Assembly (NCBI GenBank): GCA_017654935.2
Contig: CM065710.1
Coordinates: 7,165,912-7,229,911, forward strand
Reading direction: 5' to 3'
From: Phymorhynchus buccinoides
Taxonomy: Eukaryota; Mollusca; Gastropoda; Neogastropoda; Raphitomidae
DNA: 64,000 nucleotides
The translations under genes were made by a program, and so were the position numbers. The notes below the pieces were generated by a model that made no database searches, was not told where the DNA came from, and worked only from the letters and a program-made list of their open reading frames with translations. Of the stretch, positions 12,221 to 22,700 are shown one piece after another (position 1 is the stretch's first letter; each line of letters opens with the position of its first letter).

Positions 12221-12640
12221 TGAGTAATATTGCAATGGAGTAAATGTTGCAATGGAGTAATGTTGCAATGGAGTAATATTGCAATGGAGTAATGTTGCAA
12301 TGGAGTAATATTGCAATGGAGTAATGTTGCAATGGAGTAATATTGCAATGGAGTAATGTTGCAATGGAGTGATATTGCAACGGAGTAATATTGCAACGGA
12401 GTAATGTTGCAACGGAGTAATGTTGCAACGGAGTAATGTTGCAACGGAGTAATGTTTATCATACTGGCGTAACGAGTTATGAACCCAATCAACTAATTGT
12501 GTCAATTAATCGAGTAATGTTATAATAATGAATTAATTGATGTAGCAAAATAATAAAGTAATGTTGCAATGGCGTCATGTGCAGTAGTAATGTTGCAATG
12601 GCGTCATGTGCAGTAGTAATGTTGCAATGAAGCAAATGTT
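12221..12640. repeat. 16-bp minisatellite and degenerate continuation
   Basis: About 14 units of TAATGTTGCAATGGAG (alternating TAATATTGCAATGGAG) to 12455, then looser copies (GTAATGTTGCAATGGCGTCA). The right copy of the large duplication is cut off at the start of this array. Confidence 0.9.
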
Positions 12641-13361
12641 GCCCCAAAAAATGAATCATGGGCTGGTGTAATATTGCAATGATTTGAATGTTACCAAAAA
12701 ACAAGCGCAAAATCGCAATAGTTTGTGGCGCGCGGTCTATTTTTACCACTCCAATCATGAGTCACCTCCCCTGGCTTTTCAATAATTTTAATCTGTAAAC
12801 CAGAATGTTATCTCTGCACCCTTTCGTAACTTTTATATCTTTTGGAAAACATTTAAAACTATGTATCCTACTTATACTCATCGAAAGAAGCACCGCATAC
12901 TCGTCGTGTCTGTTGTAGTGTCTGTATTACGTATGTTTATTATTTTGTACGCTTTTAAAATACATCATTTTAAAGAGCGGCCTCAATTAATTTTGAAGTG
13001 TAGCCTCGATTTGAAGTGCGACAATTTTGTCAAAATGTGCGACAATTTTGGAACGACGGACCGACCGACCGACAAAATGAGTTATAGGTTTGTAGCTTGA
13101 GTCACAAACAAAAAGAATTATGAGCTAAAGTCATTTTGTAATGAACTAAATGGAGTAATGTATTGGAATAATGTTGCGATGAACTAAATGTTGCACACAA
13201 AAAATACAGTTTTACATTAGAGCAATGTTCTCAAGAGCTGTATCGTTGCAGTAGATAAATGTTTCGAAAGTTGCAATAGAATATGGCAATGGTGGTTTGT
13301 ACCAGAGCAATGTAAAGTTACGCACTGAAGCAATGGAGTCATGAACAATTGGAAACTCCTC

Positions 13362-13683
13362 GTGGGGATACCGGGGGGAGGTCTTTCGTAAAAATAGTTC
13401 CCCCACCTTCTGGAAGTTCTGTGCTTGTAACTTCCTGTAATCTGCCACTCTCTTTGACTCTGCCTTTTCCCTTTGCTTTCTGTCATCTACTATCTTTCTG
13501 ACTTATTGTTGCCCCATTCTCCTGCCTTTTAAAAAAAAATCCAATTTTTTTTTCTTTTCAGCTCCTCCGAAATCGGAATGTGTTGGCAGTACGCAGCGGG
13601 GAGACCAGTGAAAACTGAAAACCGGACACATACGTACCTTACCCATTATGGCCATATGGCCTGAGAGCGCAGAAGAAGAAGAA
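13362..13683 (+). mobile_element. GAA-tailed interspersed repeat, subfamily 2
   Basis: Starts GTGGGGATACCGGGGGGAGG and shares the CCTTCTGGAAGTTCTGTGCT part. The second half differs: TCCGAAATCGGAATGTGTTG, GACACATACGTACCTTACCC, ATATGGCCTGAGAGCGCAGA then GAAGAAGAA. Confidence 0.7.
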
Positions 13684-13770
13684 CAATTGGAGTTGGGTAA
13701 TGTTCTGGAGTAATAGTGCAATGGAGTATCAATGAACTGGGGCACTTTAATGTATAAAAACTTGGTTTTG

Positions 13771-14264
13771 GGCTCACTCGTGTTAACGAAAGTGAGTCTA
13801 TAGTATGATAGTTGTTCGGTTGTGTGTATGTGTGTGTGTTGCGTCCGTGGTCTAATCTCCAAACTTTAACGTTGGCATTTTCTCGGGAAATAGAAGGCAT
13901 ACATTGTTCAAACTTTGCACACATATAGATGTCTACGCAAGCTTTCAAACAATAATGATTTCAATAATTAGATACTTAAAGCAACACTGTAAACAGATAA
14001 CAAACAGATAACATTTTAGATTAGTGGGTTAGAGAGTATTCAACAGGCAACATGAGTTAACAGAAACTCATCAACACTGAAAGCCTCAAGTATCTGTGAG
14101 GGTACGATTCTCAGCACGGGCACTTTTTTAAAGTGTATCCATTAACGATAGTTTCATTTGTACTTTAAAATGTTATTGGCAATCTTGTACTTTAGACACA
14201 CCCCCTCAATCTTTGTTGTTGTCCCACATGTTCCTGTTCGAGTGAGCCTTGAAGGTTTTTCCTC
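13771..14264. mobile_element. GGCTCACT...AGTGAGCC element
   Basis: Same order as 28555-29117, but with the tRNA-like part decayed (GTACGATTCTCAGCACGGGC). Confidence 0.7.
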
Positions 14265-14569
14265 TTGTTTAATGGTGGTGGTTTTTTTTGCTGGATTATG
14301 TTTATTGGTGTTGAAGAATACGTAGTCCTATTGAACCATGCATTTTCATCGTTAACTTTAATGCGTCGTCATGTATTTTGTGGGTTTTTGGGGGCTATAA
14401 TTTAACATGGAAATTATTAATGCGCCTATATGTGTCTGTTTGGCGCAAATGTATGGATGTATGTTCCTGTCTTGTTTCTTTCTCTCTTTTTTTTCTTGAA
14501 TAAATAAAATCATAATGCTTGTGTATAATATATGTGAGTTGATATGTTCTTTAAGGATGGTATTTTGAG

Positions 14570-14608
14570 TGTGTATGTGTCTGTCTGTATGTCGTGAGAG
14601 AAGAGAGC

Positions 14609-14642
<34 letters not shown>

Positions 14643-15000
14643 CACAGAGAGAGAGAGAGGGACAACAGAGAGAGACGGAGAGAGAGAGAGACACAGAGAG
14701 AGCGAGAGAGACACACAGAGAGAGAGAGACAGAGAGACAGACAGAGACACACAGAGAGAGACAGAGAGAGAGAGAGAGACACACAGAGAGACAGAGAGAG
14801 AGAGAGAGACACACAGGAGAGAGAGACGGAGAGAGAGAGAGACATCAGAGAGAGAGAGAGAGACAGAGACAGAGAGAGACAGAGAGAGAGAGACACAGAG
14901 AGAGAGAGAGAGACAGAGAGAGACACAGAGAGAGAGAGACACAGAGAGACAGACAGATAGAGAGAGAGAGAGACACAGAGAGAGAGAGTAGAGAGAGGGG
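14570..15000. repeat. GA-rich microsatellite
   Basis: Imperfect (GA)n with GACA/CACA interruptions. A G run of about 35 follows at 15113-15147. Confidence 0.95.
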
Positions 15001-15112
15001 AACTGCTGTGCGCGGGTCTGATACGAGTTAAACGCCTTATAAGGGGCATGGTAACTTCAGAGAGAATCTCTGAATTCAGAGAAAAGTGAATGTAGAATAA
15101 CAAAATGTCAGA

Positions 15113-15144
<32 letters not shown>

Positions 15145-15448
15145 GGGGTTAAGCTTAAGGATAACAAGACCGGTGTTCACATTAGAGCGTAAGTTCGTAC
15201 AGGAAAACCCTAAATAAGGGAGGAAAACAGAAAGATAAAAGTTTACACATAAGGGGCAAATTCGGGACACGTTGCGCAATCTTTTTCCTTGCTTTGTTTC
15301 ACTAATTATTGGAGGCGCAAGGAATATCAGCTTATGTGTTTACGCGGCCGAAGCCTTTTCACTATTTGTTCACAGTTGTATAGATTGTTTTCGAGAGAAT
15401 TGTCCCGGATCACCTACAAGGCTCTTTATCATTGAGGCCAGCGTTTAA

Positions 15449-15481
15449 CCCTTTCGCCGCCAGCCATTTTTCAACAAAAAA
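15449..15481. mobile_element. TTAA MITE cut by the scaffold gap
   Basis: TTAA at 15445-15448 then CCCTTTCGCCGCCAGCCA. Only 33 bp precede the N run. Confidence 0.7.
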
Positions 15482-15981
15482 NNNNNNNNNNNNNNNNNNN
15501 NNNNNNNNNNNNNNNNNNNNNNNNNNNNNNNNNNNNNNNNNNNNNNNNNNNNNNNNNNNNNNNNNNNNNNNNNNNNNNNNNNNNNNNNNNNNNNNNNNNN
15601 NNNNNNNNNNNNNNNNNNNNNNNNNNNNNNNNNNNNNNNNNNNNNNNNNNNNNNNNNNNNNNNNNNNNNNNNNNNNNNNNNNNNNNNNNNNNNNNNNNNN
15701 NNNNNNNNNNNNNNNNNNNNNNNNNNNNNNNNNNNNNNNNNNNNNNNNNNNNNNNNNNNNNNNNNNNNNNNNNNNNNNNNNNNNNNNNNNNNNNNNNNNN
15801 NNNNNNNNNNNNNNNNNNNNNNNNNNNNNNNNNNNNNNNNNNNNNNNNNNNNNNNNNNNNNNNNNNNNNNNNNNNNNNNNNNNNNNNNNNNNNNNNNNNN
15901 NNNNNNNNNNNNNNNNNNNNNNNNNNNNNNNNNNNNNNNNNNNNNNNNNNNNNNNNNNNNNNNNNNNNNNNNNNNNNNNNN
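15482..15981. other. 500-N scaffold gap
   Basis: Exactly 500 N. A round gap size usually marks a scaffolding join of unknown length rather than a measured gap. The sequence stops 33 bp into a TTAA MITE. Confidence 0.99.
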
Positions 15982-16475
15982 GTGTTGTAAGGTCAGAAGA
16001 TCAGCGAGATAAGAAGGGAGGCAAGACCATTCAGTGATTTGTAACAGAGCAGAGAGAGCTTTGTATTCGAGAGACACTTCCAACAGGAGCCAGGAAGAGA
16101 TTCACGCCTTGGAGTAGACTTAGAGTGGGGCGAGTTGGACATCTCAGTACAAAAGTGAGCAGCAGTATTACAATTGAATCATATTTGCACGGGACCGTAA
16201 GACACATCACATGAAAAGGCGTGTATACCCCCAAACATTTTTACACAAATTCTGAATTTGTTGTAATCATGGATGTGTTGATACCATTATTATTTTTATA
16301 TTAAACTGATATAGTATTGTAATTAATATTATATTACCCCACATGGCCGACAGGCTGACTAAAAATAAAAAAAAATATTATTATACAAAGTTTATACGTA
16401 TCTTACCATATTTTAACAAACATAGTTTTTTACCGCATAGTATTAGTCGGATTCAATTATTATAAGGCTCAGACC
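15982..16475. other. Start of the contig after the gap
   Basis: GTAACAGAGCAGAGAGAGCT and CATGGCCGACAGGCTGACTA-AAAATAAAA look like retroelement 3' sequence, but no family is identified and no exon is seen. Confidence 0.35.
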
Positions 16476-16812
16476 CCCCCATGGGGATACCAGGGGGGGG
16501 GGGGGGTCTTGTACAAATAGTTCCCCCACCTTCTGGAAGTTCTGTGCTCGTAAATTCCTCTGATCTACCACTCTCTTTGAATCTGCTTTTTCCATTTGCT
16601 TACTGTCACCTGCTATCTTTCTATCTCACTGGTCCATTCTCCTGCCTTTTTATTTTATTTTATAAATTCGTACAAAGATTTCTTCATCCGAAGTCGGACA
16701 CGCTGGGCCTAACCTATTTCTTAGTTAGGCGCATAACGGCAGCATGATGCATCTACGCTCATATGACAGGAAACCGTCTGAGCGAACGAAGAAGAAGAAG
16801 AAGAAGAAGGGG
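16476..16812 (+). mobile_element. GAA-tailed interspersed repeat, subfamily 1
   Basis: From CCCATGGGGATACCAGGGGG through AGTTCCCCCACCTTCTGGAA and CTAACTATTTCTTAG-type sequence to GAGCGAACGAAGAAGAAGAA. It has the same order as the reverse of 46099-46550. Confidence 0.7.
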
Positions 16813-16885
16813 AAGGCTCAGAGGTCTCAGTCTGGAAAACCCCCCAACCAGTTTAACATTTCAGTGATAGTGAGTCGACTGTTAA

Positions 16886-17123
16886 CCCTTTCACCACCAA
16901 CGTTGCATTTTTGCACCACAGTGATTTAACACCCATGTCACTAAAAGGCAGCAAATCAGGGTATGTTATCCAAAGACCCTATTTTTTTAATTTTGGGAGG
17001 TAAGGATAGGCCTTGCTTTAAATTTGTCACAGAGGAATCCCCAATATTACAGACCAGATTTTTTTTTCTCTACCAGGTAAGTTTAATGGAATTGTTTTCT
17101 GAAAAATGGCTGGCGGCTATAGG
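16886..17123. mobile_element. TTAA MITE, CCCTTTCACC family, complete
   Basis: Flanked by TTAA at 16882-16885 and 17124-17127. It shares the body (AACACCCATGTCACTAAAAG, GTAAGGATAGGCCT, GAATCCCCAATATTACAG) with copies at 10449, 38189, 51256, 51704 and 62216. The right end, GGCGGCTATAGGG, is slightly decayed. Confidence 0.85.
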
Positions 17124-17162
17124 GTTAATGAGTTTATAATATAAATGCACGGCTCTGATTTT

Positions 17163-17280
17163 GACAACGGCCATACCACGTTCAAAACACCGGTTCTCGT
17201 CCGATCACCGAAGTTAAGCAACGTCGGGCCTGGTCAGTACTTGGATGGGTGACCGCCTGGGAACACCAGGTGCTGTTGGC
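17163..17280 (+). rRNA. 5S rRNA sequence, near full length, possibly part of a composite repeat
   Basis: 118 nt from GACAACGGCCATACCACG to GGTGCTGTTGGC. The animal 5S core is intact, including the internal control region (AAGTTAAGCAACGTCGGGCC, then GTCAGTACTTGGATGGGTGA and CCGCCTGGGAACACC). Helix I ends changed together relative to the usual GTCTAC/GTAGGC form and mostly still pair. No T-run terminator follows directly; after 12 nt the U2-like SINE begins, and a 20+ T run comes at about 17338-17360. It could be a dispersed 5S gene, a pseudogene or the promoter head of a composite SINE. Confidence 0.85.
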
Positions 17281-17292
17281 ATTGATTATTTG

Positions 17293-17436
17293 ATCGCTTC
17301 TCGGCCTTTGGCTAAGACAGTGATTAAAGAACATAAATTTTTTTTTTTTTTTTTTTTTTTGTTTATACCCTGGTTGGTTTGTTCAGCCCGTCGTACATGG
17401 TGAAAGCCGATACGCGACGTTAAACTGGAACTTCCA
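17293..17436 (+). mobile_element. U2-snRNA-headed SINE, copy 1
   Basis: The head ATCGCTTCTCGGCC-TTTGG then CTAAGA matches the 5' end of U2 snRNA. A T-run follows, then a body with CCCTGGTTGGTTTGTTCAGC and a tail ...GATACGCGACGTTAAACTGG ending AACTTCCA. Body and tail recur at 38308-38446 on the other strand, which defines the element. The GACGTTAAAC tail is of a type seen on mollusc retroelements. Confidence 0.8.
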
Positions 17437-17779
17437 GTGTTGCACTAAGACCAAAATCTGAAAATCAAAATAAATGATTGAATTTAGGTTGGTTGTGAAG
17501 CCTGGACTCCCACCTGTGTTGTCAGTGATTTTTGGAGCAAGAGCAGCTGTGCTTTTACTTTTATGATGATTAGAAATTTAGACGTTCCAAAGCTTCTGCT
17601 CATAACTTGGTGTCTCATTTATAAGTTCAAACCCAATTGTAACTTTTGAGTTTCATCTGCCTTGCTGTTGTTTGTATCCTGTTTGGGATTGTCCACCCAC
17701 TAACACTAGTAACAGTATCAGGATATGTTGGAGTGCTTTGATAAAAACAACTGATGCAGTTCAGCAAGTGACTTCCTGG

Positions 17780-17983
17780 TTTGCAGTGTGTGTGTGTGTG
17801 TTAACTGTTTGTGTGTGTGTGTGTGTGTGTGTGCGTTAACTGTTTGTGTGTGTATGTGTGTGTGTGTATGTGGTGCGTGTGTGTGTTAACTGTTGTGGGG
17901 TGTGTGTGTGTGTGCGTTAACTGTTGTGTGTGTGTGTGTGTTGTGTGTGTGTGGGGGGGGGGTGTTAACTGTTTGTGTGTGTA

Positions 17984-18015
<32 letters not shown>

Positions 18016-18016
18016 C
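17780..18016. repeat. GT microsatellite with GTTAACTG interruptions
   Basis: GT runs separated by TTAACTGTT at irregular spacing. A similar larger block is 18905-19415. Confidence 0.9.
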
Positions 18017-18017
18017 A

Positions 18018-18222
18018 GGGCTCCCAATCGTCTCGCAAAACAAGGGGTCCCAGGGATTCCTTCACTTACAGTATAGAGGGTCCTAGAGGCATGATCCTGA
18101 TAGAGGGTCCCAGTGGCATTGCGAATGCTAAAAATGTTTTTTCTAGTGCATCCCTTAGGGACCCCCTGCACATTTAGAATTTTAGTACTTCATAGACCCC
18201 CAAACGGGGGTCCCTGGCAGCC
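18018..18222. mobile_element. GGTCCC element, single-unit form
   Basis: GGGCTCCCAATCGTCTCGCA to GGGGTCCCTGGCAGCCCTG; end parts match 27682-27810. It sits between two GT tracts. Confidence 0.6.
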
Positions 18223-18265
18223 CTGGTGTGTGTGTGTGTGTGTGTGTGTGTACATATATGTATCG

Positions 18266-18901
18266 TGGATGGGAATTGTCTGCCAAATTTGTGCAGAAAA
18301 AAAAGTCTGTCCACCGGGAAAAAAATAATTGAAAAAAAAGGCAAATTTATGGTAAGAAAAGACCCCTCCTCTGCACCCTTCCATTCATTTCAGGCTGTTC
18401 TGTCGACTGCTGTCGCATTCTCAGATTACCGCTGACACTAAACTGACCCTAAACCTATCCCTAAGCCTAACCCTAATCCTAATCCTAATCCTAACCCTCA
18501 CCTCCTGAAACCGCTGTCGCATTCACTTAGGGTTAGGGTTAGAAATAGGGTTTAGGGATAGGTTCAGGGTCAGTTTATTGTCAAATGCACATACAAAATA
18601 AAAGTTCATGGTACGTTATGATCCTGTGAACGTAAATTCAGAATGTTCACAGTAATCTGAAAATGCGACATCGGTCGACGGAAAGCCTGAAATGAATAGA
18701 AGGGTGCAGAGGAGGGGGTTATCTTAGCATAGTTTGCTTAAAAAACACACACTAAATTTAGCTGTTCTAAAGCTGTTTTAGGGCTTCAATCACCAAAAAC
18801 AGCTTCAGCGTTACCCCCTGGACCCCTACTAGGGGGCCTTCTGCGGCCCCCAGACCCCCCACTTTTCAGCCTATTTAAAAAAACGTTTCCAATTCCCATG
18901 C
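18266..18901. mobile_element. GGATGGGAATTG-ended element with internal fold-back and telomere-like repeats
   Basis: Ends GGATGGGAATTG / CAATTCCCATGC resemble 22318-22490. Internal arms 18358-18433 and 18650-18720 are inverted copies (CCCTCCTCTGCACCCTTC, ATTCATTTCAGGC). Between them CCTAACCCTAATCCTAATCC and TTAGGGTTAGGGTTAG face each other. Confidence 0.7.
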
Positions 18902-18904
18902 TTG

Positions 18905-19415
18905 TGTATACACGTGTGTATGTGTGTGTGAACTGTGTGTGTATGTTGCGTGTGTGTGCATGTTACCATGCGTGTGCGTGTGCGTGTGCGTGCATGCCTG
19001 TGTATTGTGTGTGTGTGTTAAGTGTGTGTGTGGTGTGTTAACTGTGTGTGTGAGTGTGTCTATGTTGTGTGTGTTTGCATTGTGAGTATGTGCCACTGTG
19101 TGTGTGTGTGTGTGTGTGTGTGTTGTTTGTTCACAAGTGTATGTGTGTGTTTGCGCGCGTGTGTGTGTTAACTGTGTGTCTGTGTGTGTGTGTGTGTGTG
19201 TGCGTGTGTGCGTGCGTGCATGTGTGTGTGTGTGTGTGTGTGTGCGTATGTGTGTGTTAACTGTGTGTGTGTGTGTTTTGTGTGTGTGTGTATGTGTGCA
19301 TGCTTGTGTGTGTGCTGGCATGTGCACATGTGTTTTTTGTGTACATGTGTATAGCTATGACGAGTGAATGTCTGCGAATGTGTGTGTGTGTGTATCTGTG
19401 TCTGTATCTGTGTGT
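18905..19415. repeat. GT microsatellite, about 500 bp
   Basis: Imperfect (GT)n with GTTAACTG interruptions and CATG steps, ending about 200 bp before exon 1. Confidence 0.95.
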
Positions 19416-19614
19416 TAAAGGGAAAACAACCGATCCCAGGGATCGGGTCTTTCTCGTCAGAAAAGCTCTGCCTCGCGGTGGCTCGCACAACAGGGAACAA
19501 AGAAGGGTGAACCGTCTCTCTCGCCAGCTGTGATTCAAATGCGGCGTGCGCTCAGCGCCTCCCCTCTTTTATAGTCCGGTCGTGCCTTTAATGTTTGTAC
19601 ATGTGTTGTTGCAG

Positions 19615-19715
19615 AGTCCTGACATTCTCAGCTCTGCAGGCAGCGATCTTCTCTCCAAACACAATGCAGAGTCCAAGAAATTCATGCTGGATCTGGCAGA
19701 GTATTTGAAACAGAG
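19615..19715 (+). CDS. PSTPIP1-like: PSTPIP-like exon 1 (first visible): F-BAR N-terminal helix
   Basis: The acceptor is ...TTGTTGCAG and the donor is AG|GTAAGT. The exon starts in phase 0 and ends in phase 2. It reads SPDILSSAGSDLLSK and ends EYLKQ plus AG. This matches the family start (FW-S-x-D-I-L-S...G-x-D-L-L ... FLKER), where residues W-S follow a short initial exon. So one upstream exon of roughly ten codons with the ATG should exist. A broken copy of this exon lies at 19771-19838. Confidence 0.88.
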
Positions 19716-22700
19716 GTAAGTAAGTAAGCACACACAAATCTCAAATCTAGAAATACATTCCCACAGATTAGCAGCGATCTTCTCTCCAAGCACAATGCGG
19801 AGTCCAAGAAATTCATACTGGATCTGGCAGTATTTGAAAGCAATGGAACCTCCCTTTGAAGACTTTGATAAATCATCCAAAATAAGGTCTTAAGTGGGAG
19901 GGAGTTGTTTATATAGGGATGTAATTTTAATACTTACAAAGAAGGGCAATGTCCAGACCTGTTTACCATTCCGGTTTAGCCGGAATTATTCCGGAAATTT
20001 GCTAAAATTCTCGGGTAAAATAGTAAATTCCGGGTGAACGCTGAAAATTCCGGATTTCGAAAAACCGTCTATTATTTGTTTCCGTTCGTAGGAAAAGACG
20101 CAAGGGTTGACCGAAACGTGTACCTAAACACGCTACGTCATCAGAAAAGGGGTTGTGATTGACGTCACATGCATTAAATGCTGCATTTTCATTGGTTAAA
20201 GGGGTGAAATAATATTTTTATTTTGGTCGATCTATTTCGGGACAGCAAATGGCGGCCAGACTTTTACTGTCGATTCGAAGAGCTTTCCAGCAGTTTTTTA
20301 ATGGTAGAGATTGTAATTAGGGCTTGAAATGAGTCAATTTAGATTATATTATCACTGGAAAATACGATGATGTGAGAATTTTGAAGTTTTCAATGGAAAA
20401 TTGATCGCGATGGCGCCGAGTTGCAACTTGGCATCCGCCGATCCGCGGCCGAGTGATTTTTCTCTGTCCCATCGTGGACATTTCCAGGTATTTTGCTTTT
20501 TCCAGCTTGTTTTATACTAAAATTGACTAAGAATTAGTGACTGAATTTACTAATAAAACTTTTCTGGCAAAATTGAGCCAAGAAATCATCACAATATTGA
20601 AAATCGACGCCGATGTTCGCGGAAAGGAGAAGAAGAAGAAACCGCTTTATCGCGAGTCGTGTACAGATCATGTGAATTCCGGTTTTTGTTCTCAAATTCC
20701 GGTTTTTTTGTGGCAAATTCCGGGTTTTTCATTATAAGTGTAAACAGGTCTGGAATGTCTCAGAGAAGTAGGTCTTAAGGTGACACACTGCATGTTTTGG
20801 GGGCAATTTATGTTCATGTTTGTTTGTCAGGAACTAATAAAGATATCTACATGAAATGTTGCACAGTGATGCAGAACATGACCCTGACCATACATGCCAA
20901 ACAAGACTGTGTGAAGGCACTATGAAAGTATGGAGTCCACCTAAAAAAAAAATCACATCATCAAACAATAGTAAAAAATTCATAGGATCTCGCTTGAGAC
21001 AAAGAACGCGAGTTAACAACTCAGACATGCTAATTGTATGACCATTGCACTCTTTGATGTCTTAGGAAAGTGGACAAATGATCAGCATCACCATGCAGTA
21101 CTTGAATCCAGTGCTGTCGAGGAAAGTTTTGTGTGATTTATTTTTTAGGTGGACTCCATAATTTCATAGTGCCTTCACACAGTCTTCAAATTCGGCATAT
21201 ATGGTCAGGGTCATGTTTTGCATCAGTGTGCATGTAAATATCTTTATTAGATCCTGAGAAACAAAAATGAACATAAATTGCCCCATTTTGTTGAAGATAC
21301 GGTTTAACGTTGCATTATGTTTCCAGGTCCAAGATGGAGATGGAGTACAGTAAAGCCTTGGGACAACTGACACGAACCTTGAAGGATCGTCCCGTGGTGG
21401 GGTCAGTGTTTTCACTTCATTTTACTGCTAGCACTACTACTTACAAACGTGACACGAAATAGTACAGAGAAGTTATTTTATTTTTAAGACGATCAGTTAC
21501 TAACATTCGCAAGTTTTACTTTTCTAACCGAGTTGTTCAATACTGGACATAAATATATTCAAAACTCTTCTGGACAAAGACACAACGATGTCAAAGTTTT
21601 ATACTACTTTCGATGAATTTTTTTAAAAAAATAAAAAAAAGGTCCATTCCATATTTTTGTTAAATTTTCTAGTTTAGCTGTAGAAAGCAAGCCACCTTGA
21701 AACAAATCAAAGTCACAAACGAGAAAGGGCGTAAAAGGGCCGCGAGGCCCACTTCTAGCCCTAATTACTAAGAAGAAAAATTGTGTTTTACGTCCTCTCT
21801 GTCTGGAACAGACACACATGGGACATTTGTAAATACAAAGATGGTGGGAACGATACTGGAGGCAATGCCCGGAGGCAGTGCGAACACCAGTAAAGTCCCG
21901 AAGTTTTTAACAATACAGATTATTGTGTAGCGGTGACATCACGCCTCGGTTTTACAACATCATCGGCTATGGTACCGCCACGTTTTTGATAAGCCCTAAT
22001 TACTACTACTACTACTTAAATCCACTACTACTACTATTACTACTACTACTACTACTACTACTACCACTTCTACTACTATTATTACTACTACTACTAACCA
22101 TGATCTATTATTCATAATCATAATTATATTTTTGGGACCATGAGGTTCACCTTATTATATAAGGCGTATCCCCCAAATTTTGCTCAAAATTCAGATTCTG
22201 TTATTCTATTTTATGATTTTATTATAGTAGAAGAAAGGTAACTCTCTGTAATTAACTCCCTTCACCAAAGTTATTTACGGCACCAAGTCGCCTAGCAAAG
22301 CATAAGCATCAGCACATCAGGCATGGGAATTGTCCGCGAATTCGCGGATTTCCGCGAATGTTTTTTTGAAATTGTTACTAAATACTTCGTTTTTGTTACT
22401 AAATACTTCGTTTTTGTTACTAAATACTTCAATTGGGGGGCTTTTTCAGGCTTTTCAGAGTTTTTTTGTCTCTGACAATTCCCATGCCTGCACATTGAGA
22501 CAGACCCAGGTTCATCCTGAAAAAAAGGATTAATGCTTTGTTTGCCTCCCTTCGGCTCTGATCCACACATTGCTAGGCGACTGGTATCATAATCAACTTT
22601 GGTGAAGGGGAGTTAATTAGAAAGAGAGTTCTCCCCCTTTGTTCAATTTCACTTTTCTGTTTGCTTTGAGTCCGCTGTGCAATGTTTTGACCTTGTTATA

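Larger units (their letters stand above)
1..12240. repeat. Left copy of a direct repeat of at least 12.2 kb
   Basis: Position 1 aligns with 51755 and position 12240 with 64000, in the same orientation, essentially without rearrangement. Differences are scattered substitutions, homopolymer length changes and small indels, e.g. around 9720-9735, 10490, 11460 and 12005-12045. It contains no supportable gene. It may continue left of the window. The simplest reading is an unmerged allele next to a scaffold gap; a real segmental duplication is the alternative. Confidence 0.95.

Noticed and set aside
11759..12428. Minus-strand frames of 107 and 194 residues
   Set aside because: They run into the minisatellite and change length and frame between the two large copies (63519-63842), so no constraint is visible.
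12172..12505. Frames repeating ITPLQHYS
   Set aside because: Translation of the 16-bp minisatellite in several frames.
14358..15103. Open frames of 140-197 residues rich in Ser-Leu or Arg-Glu on both strands
   Set aside because: They are translations of the GA/CT microsatellite and are open on both strands. The same applies to 25000-26083, 40234-40638, 48222-48703 and 50486-50758.
15432..16083. Frames of about 200 residues on both strands
   Set aside because: They run through the 500-N gap and contain almost no real sequence.
17293..17340. A true U2 snRNA gene
   Set aside because: Only about the first 45 nt resemble U2; the Sm site and 3' stem-loops are absent and the SINE body follows.
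18905..19415. Cys/Val-rich and His/Thr-rich frames
   Set aside because: Translations of GT/CA microsatellites; also at 17780-18016, 24296-24601 and 7127-7520.
19569..19880. 103-residue minus-strand frame with a repeated SSMNFLDSALCLERRS
   Set aside because: It is the antisense of exon 1 and its broken duplicate; the repetition comes from that duplication.
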